Shown: positions 11,400 through 23,689, numbered from the stretch's first letter. The stretch is DNA of 64,000 nt from Tenrec ecaudatus (GCF_050624435.1 NC_134531.1:253532812-253596811); one strand, 5' to 3'. Numbers and translations: made by a program. Notes: generated from the letters alone by a model not told the origin.

Positions 11400-12122
11400 A
11401 AATGTAAAGTTTAAAAAGAAGTTTCCTAAGGAGGGGGAAAGGAAAATAAGGAAAGAAAAAGACGTGAATAGTGGGGGAACAGGGCACTAACCCACGCAAG
11501 GGAAGGGTATTGTTAATATCTCCACAGGGAAAGAGGGACCGGACTTCAACCCTGTCCTCTAAGACGTGAATGCAACATAAACAGCATGGAGTAGGGAACC
11601 AATAGAGACATCTTAGGGGAAAGCCCCAATCCTAATTATGTGGACAGCCCTCCCTCCCCACATAAGAGTTCACTTCAGAGGACAGCACTGAAGCTACAGC
11701 TCAGGGAGAAGGACAAGTCTGAGCAGAGTACACAGGAGCAAATGAAAGGGGAGGAAGAAAGAGTGGAGCACATCCTGGCCCACCAAGCCTTGAGGATGAT
11801 ATCCCAGCTCAGAGCAGCCAATGCACAGAGAGAACCACATGGTTGGCCCCACTACAAGACATGATGTCCCTCACTGACCCATAGTGCTATAGGGGATAAC
11901 ATTGGAGACACAGTGTGGGAATTGTGTCCCATCTGACCCCACCGCACCAAAGCGAAACACTAAGGGCATGCAACAGAACAGCAAGGGGAACAGAGCAATG
12001 AAGTCCCCAGGGAATACCAAAAACAGAATATGGGGTCAGGGCATGGCGCTGCATCAGACTTGACTGGAAAACACTCCTAAAGGTCAGCAAACAGACCTTG
12101 AAGTATTTACAAGCTTTTCTTT

Positions 12123-12170
<48 letters not shown>

Positions 12171-12455
12171 TTGTCACTGGTTTTGTTATCCATTCCTGGG
12201 ATGGACCACAGAAAAGTGGGTGAAGGGAGACATCGGACAGTGTAAGACATGGAAAAATAATAATAATTTATAAATTATCAAGGGTTCATGAAAGAGGAAG
12301 GGAGGGAAAAAATGAGAAGCTGATACCAAGGGCTCAAGTAGAAAACAAATGTTTTGAGAATGATGATGGCAACAAATGTACAAATGTGCTTGACACAATG
12401 GATGGATAGATGGATTATGATAAGAGTTATATGATCAATAAAATGATTTATAAAA
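11400..12455 (+). mobile_element. RepA retroposon copy with internal deletion and extended 5' end
   Basis: The 5' part (to about 12189) and the 3' part (from about 12190, GGGATGGACCACAG) match the ends of full-length copies, but about 1.1 kb of the middle is missing. Upstream of the start seen in other copies it carries a further 150-250 bp, including GGGAACAGGGCACTAACCC. So either the true family 5' end lies farther upstream or the copy inserted next to another repeat. A (TTTC)n tract sits at the deletion side. I found no clear target-site duplication. Confidence 0.65.
12116..12171 (+). repeat. (TTTC)n microsatellite
   Basis: About 14 uninterrupted tetranucleotide units inside the T-rich tract of the RepA copy. 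It is an expansion of the element's own pyrimidine tract. Confidence 0.95.
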
Positions 12456-12477
12456 ACATAATAATTTTAATTTTTTA

Positions 12478-13479
12478 ACATTTTATTAGGGGCTCATACT
12501 ACTCTTATCACAATCCATACATATACATACATCAATTGTATAAAGCACATCTGTACATTCTTTGCCCTCATCATTTTCAAAGCATTTGCTCTCCACTTAA
12601 GCCCTTTGCATCAGGTCCTCTTTTTTTCCCCCTCCCTCCCTACTCCTCCCTCCATCATGATCCCTTGATAATTTATAGATTATTATTTAGTCATATCTTG
12701 CCCTATCCGGCATCACCCTTCATCCCCTTCTCTGTTGTCCATCCACCAGGGAGGAGGTCACATGTGGATCCTTGTAATCAGTTCCCCCTTTCCAAACCAC
12801 TCACCCTCTACTCTCCCAGTATCGCACCTCACCCCCTGGTTCTGAATGTATCATCCACCCTGGATTCCCTGTGCCTCCAGCTCCTATATGCACCAGTGTA
12901 CAACCTCTGCTCTATCCAGACTTGCAAGGTAGAATTCGGGTCATGGTAGTTGGGGGGGAGGAAGTATCCAGGATCTGGGGGAAAGCTGTATTCTTAATCG
13001 GTGCTACATCGCACCCTGACTGACTCATCTCCTCCCCTAGACCCTCTGTGAGGGGGTCTCCAGTGGCCGACAAATGGGCTTTGGGTCTCCAGTCTGCACT
13101 TCCCCTTTCATTCACTATGGTAAGATTTTTTGGGGGGGGGATGATGCCTTATCCCTGATCCCTTTGGCACCTCATGATCGCACAGGCTGGTGTGCTTCTT
13201 CCATGTGGGCTTTGTTGCTTCTGAGCTAGATGGCCGCTTGTTCACCTTCAATCCTTTAAGACCCCAGACACTATCTCTTTTGATAGCCAGGCACCATCAG
13301 CTTTCTTCGCCACATTTGCTTATGCACCCGTTTGTCCTTGGCAATCGTATCATGGAGGTGTGCAGCCAATGATATGATTTTTTGTTCTTTCATGCCTGAT
13401 AACTGATCCCTTCAGAACCACGTGATCACACAGGCTTCTGTGTTCTTCCATGTGGACTTTGTTGCTTCTGAGCTAGATC
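12478..13479 (-). mobile_element. RepA retroposon copy (duplicated-unit subfamily, 5' truncated)
   Basis: Antisense copy beginning with its 3' end TTTTATTAGGGGCTC. One complete middle unit (about 13150-13400) is followed by the start of a second, which stops at AGCTAGAT (13479). It lies head to head with the copy ending at 12455, so their A-tails face each other. Confidence 0.82.
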
Positions 13480-14074
13480 AGCCCCTAATTTCTAATCAGC
13501 ACTCCTGTTCCAAACACAAGTAAAAATTTAAATTTTTTTTTCTGTTTAAAGAACAACAAAAGAAAGGGCCATATACAAGGAGACTTTAATGGGTTACTGT
13601 CACTGTTCAGATGAAATGGTCCGGGCAACTGTTTTGTATGTTCTTCCCTGTGTGTTATACTCCACAAATAAAAGAAAAAAGAGGGAGAAGGCTCATAAAC
13701 GTGAAAGCTCTCCAGCTTCTTTCCCCATCAGATGTAAACACTGGTCTGAGTGGTAACAAAAGGAGAAAAAGTAACATTGACACGGACCGTATTGCTTTTG
13801 TAGCATATGGGTTCATTGCAAACAAACAAATAAATATTTAACAATTTCTTGGAGGCATTGGAGAGGGACATTCTTGTTAAAGTTAGATGTCATTGAGTGT
13901 GCTCCAGCTCTCAGCAGCCCTCCATTCAACAGAACTGAACCCTGGCTCTCCCTGCCCCATCCTCACAGCTGTTGTCCTGTTTGAACTCCTGGCTTCTGAC
14001 ATGGTACCAACCCGTCTCACTGAAAATCTCTACTGTTCTGCTCACCCATGCTTTACCAAGCAAGACGTCCTTTC
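13480..14074. other. Unassigned sequence
   Basis: No coding or RNA gene is recognised. Short A-rich and T-rich runs suggest decayed retroposon tails. Confidence 0.35.
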
Positions 14075-14195
14075 CCTGGTCCCTCTTGGGAACACATCCA
14101 AAGTACATACAATGAAGTCTCATCATGCTCACTGCTAGGGGACATTCCCCTGTACTTCTTACAAGACAGAATCCTTAACCAACTGCATATTGTCC
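14075..14195 (-). mobile_element. RTE LINE fragment (3' ORF region)
   Basis: Minus-strand sequence resembling the RTE segment at positions 1-130: an ACACATCCAAAGTACAT block, a tctcatcatgctcactgct block and a cttcttacaagacagaa block occur in the same order. Short and diverged. Confidence 0.55.
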
Positions 14196-14681
14196 TTAAT
14201 GAGAGGTGGCAGCCTAACACTACTGTTGTTTTCTTATTATTATTAAAATCAGAGATTGTGTCTTCTAGGAATAGGGAGGATTTTAATCATTAGCTTTTCA
14301 CATTCTTTGCCATCTGGAAAGGTTTAGTTTGTTGTTAATTCAATCTAGTCATTTAATGTACATCTTATTGTACATCATTGCTTATACATCATTCTCTTTC
14401 CTGAAATCTTTTCCGTGTGTTCTGTTAATTTTTTTTCAAGTTCTGTTGGATACTTCTTGGCACAATACTTGTGTTAAATAAACTATAGCTTAAAATAATG
14501 ATTTTATAAAGTTTTAAAATTTATATTGTACAGACTTTTATAATATGCAAATAACATAATTAAAAGCAAAATATATAAAAAGAGAAAGAGAGAACAAAGC
14601 CAGAGCCCCTTGAGGAAGCAAGGCCCCAGAAAATATAAGTTATTTAAGAAAGAAGATTAAATAACCTTTGCGATATGCCTC
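14196..14681. other. AT-rich unassigned sequence
   Basis: AT-rich, with an AAATAAA-like run near 14475. No gene or repeat family is recognised. Confidence 0.35.
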
Positions 14682-14875
14682 AAACTCACTAATCCACTAT
14701 CAAGTCAATGCCAACTCATATCCACCCTATCAGACAGGGTAGAATTGCCCTGTGAGTTTCAAAAACTAACTCTTTGTGGGAATAGAAAGTCCAATCTTTC
14801 TCCCAATGGTGGTTTCAAACTGCACACCATTCAGAGCGCAGCCCAATATATAACCACTATACCACCAGGGCTCCC
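14682..14875 (-). mobile_element. AfroSINE
   Basis: Reverse-complement AfroSINE. It runs from the 3' tail (ATCAAGTCAATGCCAACTCAT) through TTTCTCCCAATGG to the head (ATACCACCAGGGCTCC). Essentially full length. Confidence 0.88.
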
Positions 14876-15164
14876 TTTATATACATACTTAATATCTTTC
14901 TTTATTGTGAGTCCTCCAATAACCATTACCATTCAAATGTTAATGGTACAGAACATCGGAGGACAAATAAAAATTCCAGAAAGATCTAAACTAAATCTTC
15001 TGTAAACTCTTCAGCTACTGATCTCTTGGCTTACCATTCTCCAGTTCAGTATTTACCACTACTAGAGTTAGAAAACCAAAAAGGAAGAACACTCATATTT
15101 TAAACGGAAAGAACTCAAGGAAAAAAATCAATCATCGAGTTTCAATTTTAAATGATTCTATGGG

Positions 15165-15560
15165 GGGAAAGTATTGAACCATGTGGGAAGCATCAAAAGA
15201 ATTTGGAAACAAAAAAAAAGAAGTTGGAAACAATGCACAGTCACTGTAAATAAATTAGTTGATATTCCAACATTTCAAAAGGTAGCATATCAGCAAGAAC
15301 CTATGGTATTGAAGTCACACGCAAAAAAAAAAAAACAACCAAGACTCCAAGAATTGATGGGATACCAATGGAAATATTTCAACAAGTTGATGAACACTGG
15401 AAGCACTCATTTATCGATGCCAGTATATCTAGAAGACAGCTACCCGGTCAGCTGACTGGAAGAGATTCATATTTGTACCTCTTCCAAGAACAATATCATT
15501 AATATCCCATGGAGGTAAAATTATGCTGAAGATCATCCAACATCAATGATATTGTTTGAG
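15165..15560 (+). mobile_element. RTE LINE fragment, start of reverse transcriptase region
   Basis: Translation across frames gives I-D-G-I-P-M-E, then Q-Q-V-D-E-H-W-K-H, then A-D-W-K-R-F-I-F-V-P, then G-G-K-I-M-L-K-I-I-Q-H. This matches the RTE/BovB segment before and within the first RT motifs (GDGIPVE...DWKRSVFIPIPKK...SKVMLKILQ). A small internal deletion and stops mark it as dead. Confidence 0.7.
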
Positions 15561-16279
15561 CTCCTTGTTGGCAGCCACTGTATCAATCCATACCAAGCAT
15601 TAAGTCCTTTGCCAAGAATTTGGGTAGTCCAGATTTACTCCCTCCTTGTGGTGAGCCTAGCTCACACTGTGATGAATTATCTAGGAGCCCATATTTGACC
15701 TTCGCTGGCTTTCCTATTTCCAAGAAGCAGAGGTCGGACATGCCTCATGCTCATAGGATGTTGTGAATGATCCACAACACCTCTCCTCAGCCAACTATCA
15801 AGTCTCTCTCTGGTCCTCAGCCTCTCAGCCACATGGTCCTGTGACCTCGATCTGTGGACCAGGAAGCCCACCTGTTGCTCTGCTCATAGTCTCACTGCTT
15901 GCCCTCTTGCTCTGTCCCTTAGTCTCCATGCTACAATGGTACCTCTGGTCTAAGTCTCTGCCACTTCAGATAGAAGGTCATCGGCTGTATCTCTGTGTCC
16001 CAGTCGTCATTTAGATATCAAGGAATGGCTTCGATGTGGATGTGGGTTTTGTCTTTTATCAGATGATACCCTCAAGGAAAACCAAGAATCATAAGTCACA
16101 GCATCTAGTAAAGTTGTCCTAAAGATGCATTCCCTACTGATCCTGTAACAGAAAACATTCTCCAAAATGGGATTATAGCCACAGGTATGTTACAGAATTA
16201 TAATACATCACATAAAGAATTATGACCAGAAGGGCCACATTAATTGACTACATCTCACACACGTTTGCCTTGCCTCAAT
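15561..16279. other. Unassigned sequence, possibly old repeat
   Basis: Pyrimidine-rich with CTCT blocks. No reading frame of note and no family recognised. Confidence 0.3.
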
Positions 16280-16765
16280 CCTCTGTGGAACTTTAAAACT
16301 TTCTGTATTGATCAGTGGCAAAAAGACTGGACATGGATGTCTCCTGGAGTGCCAGATAGCTCTGAGAATCCCCTCTTATTTCCTAATTGTTAGTAACCAA
16401 AAGGCTAATTTCTGCTATCTGATCAGTCAACTAAAACATGCTGAGACAGACCTAAAATTTAAAAACAAAACACCTTCTGTGTGCTTGCTCATGGCCAACA
16501 TCTGTTTCCTGTGATTACCTTGAAGCCTGACTTAATGTAAAACATCTGTATGTGACTCCTGCAGGGTGTGAATTCCAAAATAAAAAAATATTTCATCTCT
16601 ATGTATTCTGACTTCAAATGGGATGCCATCAAGACAGCTTATGTTGCTTCCTGTCTCTCCACTTGTGCCACCTTCTAATAAACTTCTCTTTTTCTCTCTA
16701 ACTCAGAATTAGTTTATTGATTCTGCTGCTCCAGGGCACAAAACATCATCGGTAACTCTGGTCTC
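16280..16765 (+). mobile_element. LTR-like fragment (possible ERV1-type solo LTR)
   Basis: About 480 bp with a block related to sequence at 45740-45850 and 46770-46930 (GTTTCCTGTGATTA and CTCTTATTT motifs). A TCTAATAAACTTCTC polyadenylation-type signal is followed by a short T/C-rich region near the end, as in ERV1 LTRs. Ends are approximate and no target-site duplication was found. Fossil only. Confidence 0.4.
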
Positions 16766-16782
16766 TCCTGATAACATTTCCA

Positions 16783-16895
16783 AAGTATATGACATAGTCT
16801 TACCATCCTCACTTCTAAGGAGCATTCTGGCTGTGCATCTTACAAGAAAGATTTCCTTGTTCTTCTGGCAGTCTAATAATAAACCTTACTTTTTT
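16783..16895 (-). mobile_element. RTE LINE fragment (3' ORF region)
   Basis: Resembles positions 15-125 on the same strand: CCAAAGTATATGACATAGTC, then TAAGGAGCATTCTGGCTGTG, then CTTACAAGAAAGATTT. Read on the minus strand it is the BovB-type SLE...ARM block. Short and old. Confidence 0.6.
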
Positions 16896-17229
16896 TCTCT
16901 CATTTTAATCACCCTACTCCCCCCAAAAATACTCACCACTGAAAACACCTCTTATAGAAGGTACTTTCCCACCCCAATACAGCTCTTCCTGACACTTCTG
17001 TGAACCCATTGTACTCCAATATAAAGCTCTTGCTTCATTTCAACTGGTAAATCTCCAAGTCACTGAATAATCAATTTACATTTTCAATTTGTTATGGTTT
17101 TCACAATGCAATCCCCAAAACCAATTTCACCATGCTCTACCTGAGTAAAATTAGCCTTTCAATTCAATTATGAACTAAACCTGGGCTGGATTTACCAGGC
17201 TCAATTTGAAACTGTTTCCTGATTATCAC
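16896..17229. other. Unassigned sequence
   Basis: No gene or repeat recognised between an RTE fragment and an AfroSINE. Confidence 0.35.
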
Positions 17230-17408
17230 TCAGGCACTCCCTGCCGTCTAGCCAATTTTGACTCAAAGCAACCCTATTGGACAGAGTGGAACTGGCCCCA
17301 TGCATGTCTGAGGCTGTACATCTTTATGGGAGAAGAAACCTTATCTTTCTCCCTTGGAGGCCCTGCTGGGTTTGACTACTTGTAATTCACTAGGTCACCA
17401 CAGCTTTT
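17230..17408 (-). mobile_element. AfroSINE (diverged)
   Basis: Reverse-complement copy: TTGACTCAAAGCAACCCTAT tail region, then CTTTCTCCCTTGGAG and a degraded head. More diverged than average in this window. Confidence 0.75.
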
Positions 17409-17549
17409 CGTAATTACGAATGACCGTCTAATATTGGCCTAACATTCATCAGTATCTGCTGTTTGACTTTATGGATGAATGTGACCAGTGACTTTCAGAT
17501 GAGATTGAGAAAACTAATTCTAAGTACATTCTTATTTAAAAAATCCATG

Positions 17550-18612
17550 TAGTTATCAAAAGATATAGCGTCTGGGGTCTTAATGGCTTGAAGGTAAACA
17601 AGTAGCCATCTAGCTCAGAAGCAACAAAGTCCACATGGAAGAACACACCAGCCTGCGTGCTCACGAGGTGCCATAGGGATCAGTTATCAGGCATCAAAGA
17701 ACAAAAGATCATATCATTCTGTGCTCACCTCCCTGATATGATCACTGAAGACAAATGGGTGCATAAGCAAATGTGGTGAAGAACGCAGATGGTGCCCGGC
17801 TATCAAAAGATATAGCGTCTGGGGTCTTAAAGGCTTGAAGGTAAACAAGAGGCCATCTAGCTCAGAAGCAACAAAATTCACATGGACGAAGCACACCAGC
17901 CTGTGTGACCACAAGATGTCAAAGGGATCAGGTATCAGGCATCATCAGGGGGAAAAAAGCATATTGTGAATGAGGGGAATGTGTGGAGTGGGAACCCAAA
18001 GCCCATCAGTAGGCAACTGGACATCCCCTGACAGAAGGGTTTCAGGGAGGAGACCAGCTAGTCAGGGTGCTGTGTAGCTACTATGAAACATACAACTTTC
18101 CTCTGGTTCCTAAATGCTTCCTCCACGCACCCCACCCCACCCCCCACTATCATGATCCCAATTCTCCCCTACAAATCTGGCTAAACCAGAGGATGTACAT
18201 TTGTACAGATAGAAATTGGAAACACAGGGAATGCTGGGCAGATGATCCCTTCAGAACCAGTTGTGAGAGTGATGATACTGGGAGGGTAGAGGAATGGTGG
18301 GTTGGAAAGGGGGAACCAATTATAAGAATCTACATATAACCTCCTCCCTTGGGGGTGGACAACAGAAAAGTAGGTAAGGGGAGACGTCGGATGGTGCAAG
18401 ATATGACAAAATAATCATTTATAAGTTATCAAGGGTTCATAAGGGAGGGGAGAGCGGGGAGGGAGGGGAAATAATAAGGAGCTGATACCAGGGCCTTAAG
18501 TGGAGAGCAAATGTTTTGAGAATGATGAGGGCAATTAATGTACAAATGTGCTTTACACAATTGATGTATTATGGATTGTGATGAGTTGTATGAGCCCCTA
18601 ATAAAATGATTA
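17550..18612 (+). mobile_element. RepA retroposon copy (duplicated-unit subfamily, 5' truncated)
   Basis: It starts inside the first of two middle units (about 17550-17710 and 17720-17950) and runs to GAGCCCCTAATAAAATGATT with an A-rich tail. It has the same order of landmarks as the copies at 6195 and 8910. Confidence 0.85.
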
Positions 18613-18629
18613 AAAAAAGAAGAAATAAA

Positions 18630-19793
18630 TAAATCACAATAGAATTCTGGGCCATGGCATCTTTCTTCTGGGGTTTCTTTAGGTGATTTACCAGAGTTCT
18701 AATAGTAAAAATGCTTCTGATTACAACCTCGCTTCCCTTTCTGCAACGGGAAGTCTAGAATTCCTCAAACTCTCAACATTTGCTGATGTCTGCACATAAG
18801 GAGGTAGGCCTGACACTTCATTTATTCAAGATCTACTTGGAAGTACAACCCACATTTACTTATAATCCATTTACTCTATGGCAACCGGTCCTGGAATAAT
18901 AATATTGAAGTGGTCCTCCTGAATCATATTTCTATTGCCTTTGATTTGTCCCTCTTTGGGAGTTTAAAATGAATTTTTATCTTGGGCATTAAAAATGGAA
19001 AGATAGATGGCTCTCTTTTTATGTTACAATAAACAAAAAAAGCAGAAACTTTGATCATAGATTGATTAAAAATATTTGTGTGCCTAATATATTTTCTCCA
19101 TTCTAAACCATCTTTTGTCCATGGTATTGCTATAGAGAATTTTATGCTGTGAGTACACCCTAATGGAAATACCCTCTTCAGCCTCAAGTAAGGAAGTTCT
19201 CTATTGTCTTTGACTTCATATATTATACTGATCTGTTGTATAAGCTAGTGAACCTCATGTCAGCCTAAACTCAAAACAATGCTATCTGCTTAGTGAGGTT
19301 GGAAACTAGGACATATGCAGAAAATTTTCCTGATTCTTACACTCAGAACTTAAAGAATGGGTTCCTATACCAACTTCACCCACTCTGTGTATATGTCAGA
19401 AAAGTATAGGAAATTAGGTTGGAGAAACATAGTGGACCTAAATTATGAAAGTCCTTAAAAGTCTGATGCACAATGCCATAGGTAGTCAAAAATGGCTTTT
19501 CCTCTTTACCAACTCTACCCCCACACACTACAAATCAGTTTTAGCAGCTTGAGTTAGATAAATAATTTTCATAACTATAATGTTCACTGTTCGTGGGATA
19601 TCATAGTCATAGTCATCATCCAAGTTACTTCTAATTTCATCCCTTCCTCTTTCAAAAACTTAAAGTATTTGTTTTAACTACCCTAAAACATCCCTTCATC
19701 TGAAATGTATTACACAGTGTTTCATTTTAGTCTAATGAAGTCTGTGCATACTAAATGCCATATCACAAAGAATTATAAAAAAAATATCTGGTA
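18630..19793. other. Mostly unique sequence
   Basis: No recognised coding exon, RNA gene or repeat. It is AT-rich with short ORFs only. Confidence 0.4.
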
Positions 19794-19802
19794 ATCCCCT
19801 TG

Positions 19803-20388
19803 CAGAAGGGTCTAGGGGAGGAGATGAGTCAGTCAGGGTGCGATGCAGCACTGATGAAAAATACAGCTTTCCTCTAGTTCCTAAATGCTTCCTCCCTCCC
19901 CCAATACCCACTATCATGATCCAAATTCTACCTTGCAAGTTTGGATACAGCAGAGGATGTACACTGGTACAGATAGGAGCTGGAGGCACAGAGAATCCAG
20001 GGCGGATGACACTTTCTGAACCAGGGGTGTGAGTGGCAATACTGGGAGGGTAGAGGGAGAGGGGGTTGGAAGGAGGGAAACAATTACTAGAATCTACATG
20101 TGACCTCCTCCCTGAGGGATGGACAACAGAAAAGGGTGTGAAGGGAGACGCCAGATAGGGCAAGATATGACAAAACAATAATTTATAAATTATCAAGGGC
20201 TCATGAGAGAGGGGGGAGTGGAGAGGGAGTGGGGGGAAAAGAGGACCTGATGCAAAGGGCTTAAGTGGAGAGCAAATGCTTGGAAAATTATGAGGGCAAT
20301 GAATGTATAGATGTGCTTTACACAATTGATGTATGTATGGACTGTGAAAAGAGTTGTATGAGCCCCTAATAAAACGTTAAAAATATAT
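19803..20388 (+). mobile_element. RepA retroposon copy (strongly 5' truncated)
   Basis: Only the 3' 585 bp are present, ending GAGCCCCTAATAAAAC plus a short A/T tail. The 9-bp repeat ATATCTGGT at 19794-19802 and 20389-20397 is the target-site duplication. Confidence 0.85.
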
Positions 20389-20439
20389 ATATCTGGTGAA
20401 TTCAAGATATTATTTTTTTTCAATTTTAGAAATCCCTAA

Positions 20440-20880
20440 AAGATTTAGAAAGCTGAAAATAAGCCTCCAAAAAATCTCCAATTCCTAATTTCTAGAATGG
20501 CATGCAAATTTTAAAATATCACCTTTATAGTGGTCTGGGGGTTTTATTAGTTTGTTTTTGTTTTTAGTCTGTATGAAACTATACTGCTGAAGAATAAAAA
20601 CACAGAGAAAAATGTCAAAGAGTTGTTGGAAGAAATATTCTGTGACATTATGAAAGATGAGCAGATATGGATTCCAGAAGTTGAACCCCAAACTAGATAG
20701 ACCACAAAGAAAAATCACCAATACACATCATAATCAAACTTTCCAAAACCAAACACAGGGAATGAATCCTAGGCTGTCTAAGAAAATATGAAAAATTACT
20801 TACAAAGGAGATAAACTGATATTTCAACAGAAGTTGGTGAGAGAAAATAGGGAGCTATTAACAGTGAGTGCAAGAATGAA
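20440..20880 (+). mobile_element. Old L1/HAL1-type LINE fragment (left part)
   Basis: The stretch at 20660-20760 (CCAGAAGTTGAACCCCAAAC, then CACATCATAATCAAACTTTC) matches the L1-lineage region that precedes a GCCAACC...ATATACTCAGTAAAATTATCCTTC block. That block is found at about 23010-23060, beyond an insertion. Diverged and without an intact frame. Confidence 0.6.
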
Positions 20881-20973
20881 GAAAATATTCTGAACTGACT
20901 GTGGTGATGATTGTACAACTCTTCTTGATGCGACTGAATGATTGGATTGTATGATGTGTAAATTATATGCCAA
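20881..20973 (+). mobile_element. L1 3' end fragment (left of RepA insertion)
   Basis: GTATGATGTGTAAATTATATGCCAA corresponds to the standard L1 3' UTR terminus (…TATGTGAATTATATCTCAATAAA). It resumes after the RepA insertion at about 22924 with ...GCCAATAAAAG. A second example of the same tail is at 52400-52450. Confidence 0.65.
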
Positions 20974-22923
20974 CAAGGAACCAATATAGAGGTCTGAGGG
21001 GCCCGTGGACAGTCCACCTCCCTGGAGAAGAATTAACTTCAAAGGACAGCACTTCATGAAGCTACAGCTCAAGGAGAGGGACATGTCTGAGCAGAGAACA
21101 AAGTAGCAAATGAAGGGAGAGGCAGAGAGAGTGGAACACATCCTGGCCCACCAAGCCTTGAGGACGATGTTCCCACTCAGAGCAACCAATGCACAGAGAA
21201 GACCATAGGACCAGCCCCACAATGAGACACGACATCCCTCACTGACCCATAGAGCTACGGGGGACAACACTGGAGACACAATGCAGGAATTACGCCCAAT
21301 CTGAACCCATAACAATGAGGTGAAATACTAAGGGTATACAATAGAACAGTAAGGGGAACAGAGCAACAAAGTCCCCAGGGAATACCAAAAATAGACTTTA
21401 GGGCCAGGGCATGACACCCCAACAGATTCAAATGGAAAAAAAAACTCCTAAAGGTCAACAAACAGACCTTGCACTATTTACAGGCTTTTCTTTTTTGGTC
21501 GTTGGTTTTCTTGTTGTTGTTTTGTTTTCTTTTGTTGCTTTACTTTACTCTGTCCTGTTTTCTGTACATATTATTAACTCTTCAGATCTATCTAGATAAG
21601 ATAGGTGGGATAAACAATCTGGAGGAGAAAATAACAGGACTCATTGTTCCAGGAGAGGCTTGGGAGATGGGAAGTGGGTGTTAACAAACCCAGGGACTAG
21701 GGAACAACAAGTGATCCAAAATAAGTGGCAATGAGGGTGTAGCAAGCCTGGTAGGGCTTGATCAAGGTTAATGTAATGGTGAGAAATTACTGAAACCCAA
21801 ATGCAAGCTGAGCATGATAGTGGGAAAAGAAGAACATAAAAGGAAATAGAGAAAAGAATTAGGAGGCAAAGGGCATTTATAGAAGTCTAAATATAGGCAT
21901 ATGCATATGTACATATATTTATAAATGATGATGGGGGAATAGATCAATGTGCATATATATATAGGTAGCATTTGGGCATTGGGTCTTGACTCAAGTACTC
22001 CATCAATGCAAGAACACTTTGTTTTGTTAAGCTGGCGTTCCATGATGCTCACCTTCCAGACAATCACTGAAGACAAAGCGGGTGCATAAGCAAATGTTGT
22101 GAAGAAAGCTGATGGTGCCTGGTTATCAAAAAATGTAGCATCTGTGGTCTTAAAGGCCTAAAGATAAGCAGCCATCTAGCTGAGAAGCAACAAAGCCCAC
22201 ATGGAAGAAGCCCATCAGTCCGTGTGATCACGAAGTGTCAAAGGGATCAGGTATCAGGCACCAAAGAACAAAAATTCATATTATTGTGAATGAGGGTGAG
22301 TGTGGAGTGGAGACCCAAAGCCCATTTTTAGGCAACTGGACCTCCCCTTACAGAAGGGTCATGGGGAGATAAGCCAGTCAGGATATAGTATAGCAAAGAT
22401 GAAACCTACAACTTTCCTCTAGTTCTGTAATGCTTCCTCCCCGCCCCCCCAAACCCCACCCCACTATCATGATCCCAATTCTACCTTACAAATCCGGCTA
22501 GATCAGAGGATGTACACTGTTACAGATAAGAACTGGAAACACAGGGAATCTAGGACAGATAAGCCCCCTCAGTGCCAATAATGAGAGTAGCAATACCAGG
22601 AGGGTAAGGGAAAGGTTGGGGAGATATGGGGAACCAATCACAATGATTTATATATAACCCCCTCCCTGGGTGACAGACAACAGAAAAGTGGGTGAAGGGA
22701 GACATTGGACAGTGTAAGACATGAAAAAATAATAATTTATGAATTAGCAAGGGTGAGGGAGCAAGGGAGGGAGGGGGAAAATGGGGAGCTGATATCAAGG
22801 GCTCAAGTAGAAAACAAATGTTTGAGAATGATGATGGCAACAAATGTACAAATGTGCTTGACACGTGGATGTATGTATGGATTGTGATAAGAGTTGTGTG
22901 AGTCCCCAATAAAATAACGTTAA
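20974..22923 (+). mobile_element. RepA retroposon copy (full length, single-unit subfamily)
   Basis: 1950 bp flanked by a perfect 14-bp target-site duplication AAATTATATGCCAA (20960-20973 and 22924-22937). This is the best definition of RepA ends in the window: 5' start CAAGGAACCAATATAG, then a GTCCACCTCCCTGGAG block, and 3' end CCCCAATAAAATAACGTT. No sense ORF longer than about 70 codons. The antisense strand has a 157-codon frame that starts outside the element. Confidence 0.88.
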
Positions 22924-22954
22924 AAATTATATGCCAATAAAAGTGTTGAATAAT

Positions 22955-23560
22955 GTTTAAAAATTTTTTTGACAAGGCAATTAGATGATTTACATAAAAC
23001 TGTGAAAGAAAATTAATTGCCAACCAAGAACCATATACTCAGTAAAATTATCCTTCAGCTATGATGACAAAATTAGGATATTTCAAGATAAACAAAAATT
23101 AAAGAAATTTGTAACAACCATACCAAGCAATTTACAAGAAATAGAAAATAGCATTCTTTGGACAGAGAATCAACAATAAACAACACCAACAAAGCAGCAA
23201 AATATATGACATAACCTAGAAATCAACACAGAATTATCCAAAGCAGAACCCACCAATAATTCTGCAAATAGGAAACCAAATGTATCAATTTGTAGGGAAG
23301 ACAATTACAAAGAAAAAAGGAGGGATAGTGTAGCGAGAGAACATCTAAATGGAAAAGAAATTGAGACAATTTCAAGAACTAGAGTGAAAGGGAAGGCAAA
23401 GCACCATAAGAGACAGGTTGATAGAGCCCAGGAAAGACTATGCATGGAAGGAAAGGAGTTTAAAGCAATAGAAATATTGTATGCAGAACCCTGCACTGAC
23501 AGTAATCTATAAGTAAATGCATTGATAGACAGACTTGACGGTTAGAGGAAGGAGAGTGGG
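22955..23560 (+). mobile_element. Old L1/HAL1-type LINE fragment (right part)
   Basis: GCCAACCAAGAACCATATAC, then CAGTAAAATTATCCTTC, then TTCAAGATAAACAAAAATTA is the typical L1 ORF1 3' region (NQHRILYPAKLSFK...DKQKL). It continues the fragment that ends near 20880. No intact frame. Confidence 0.65.
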
Positions 23561-23581
23561 AGTACATTAACAGATGTGAGT

Positions 23582-23588
<7 letters not shown>

Positions 23589-23634
<46 letters not shown>

Positions 23635-23641
23635 GATAGAT

Positions 23642-23689
<48 letters not shown>

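Noticed and set aside
11887-12177. Lysine/arginine-rich frame on the minus strand
   Set aside because: It is produced by translation of the (TTTC)n microsatellite.
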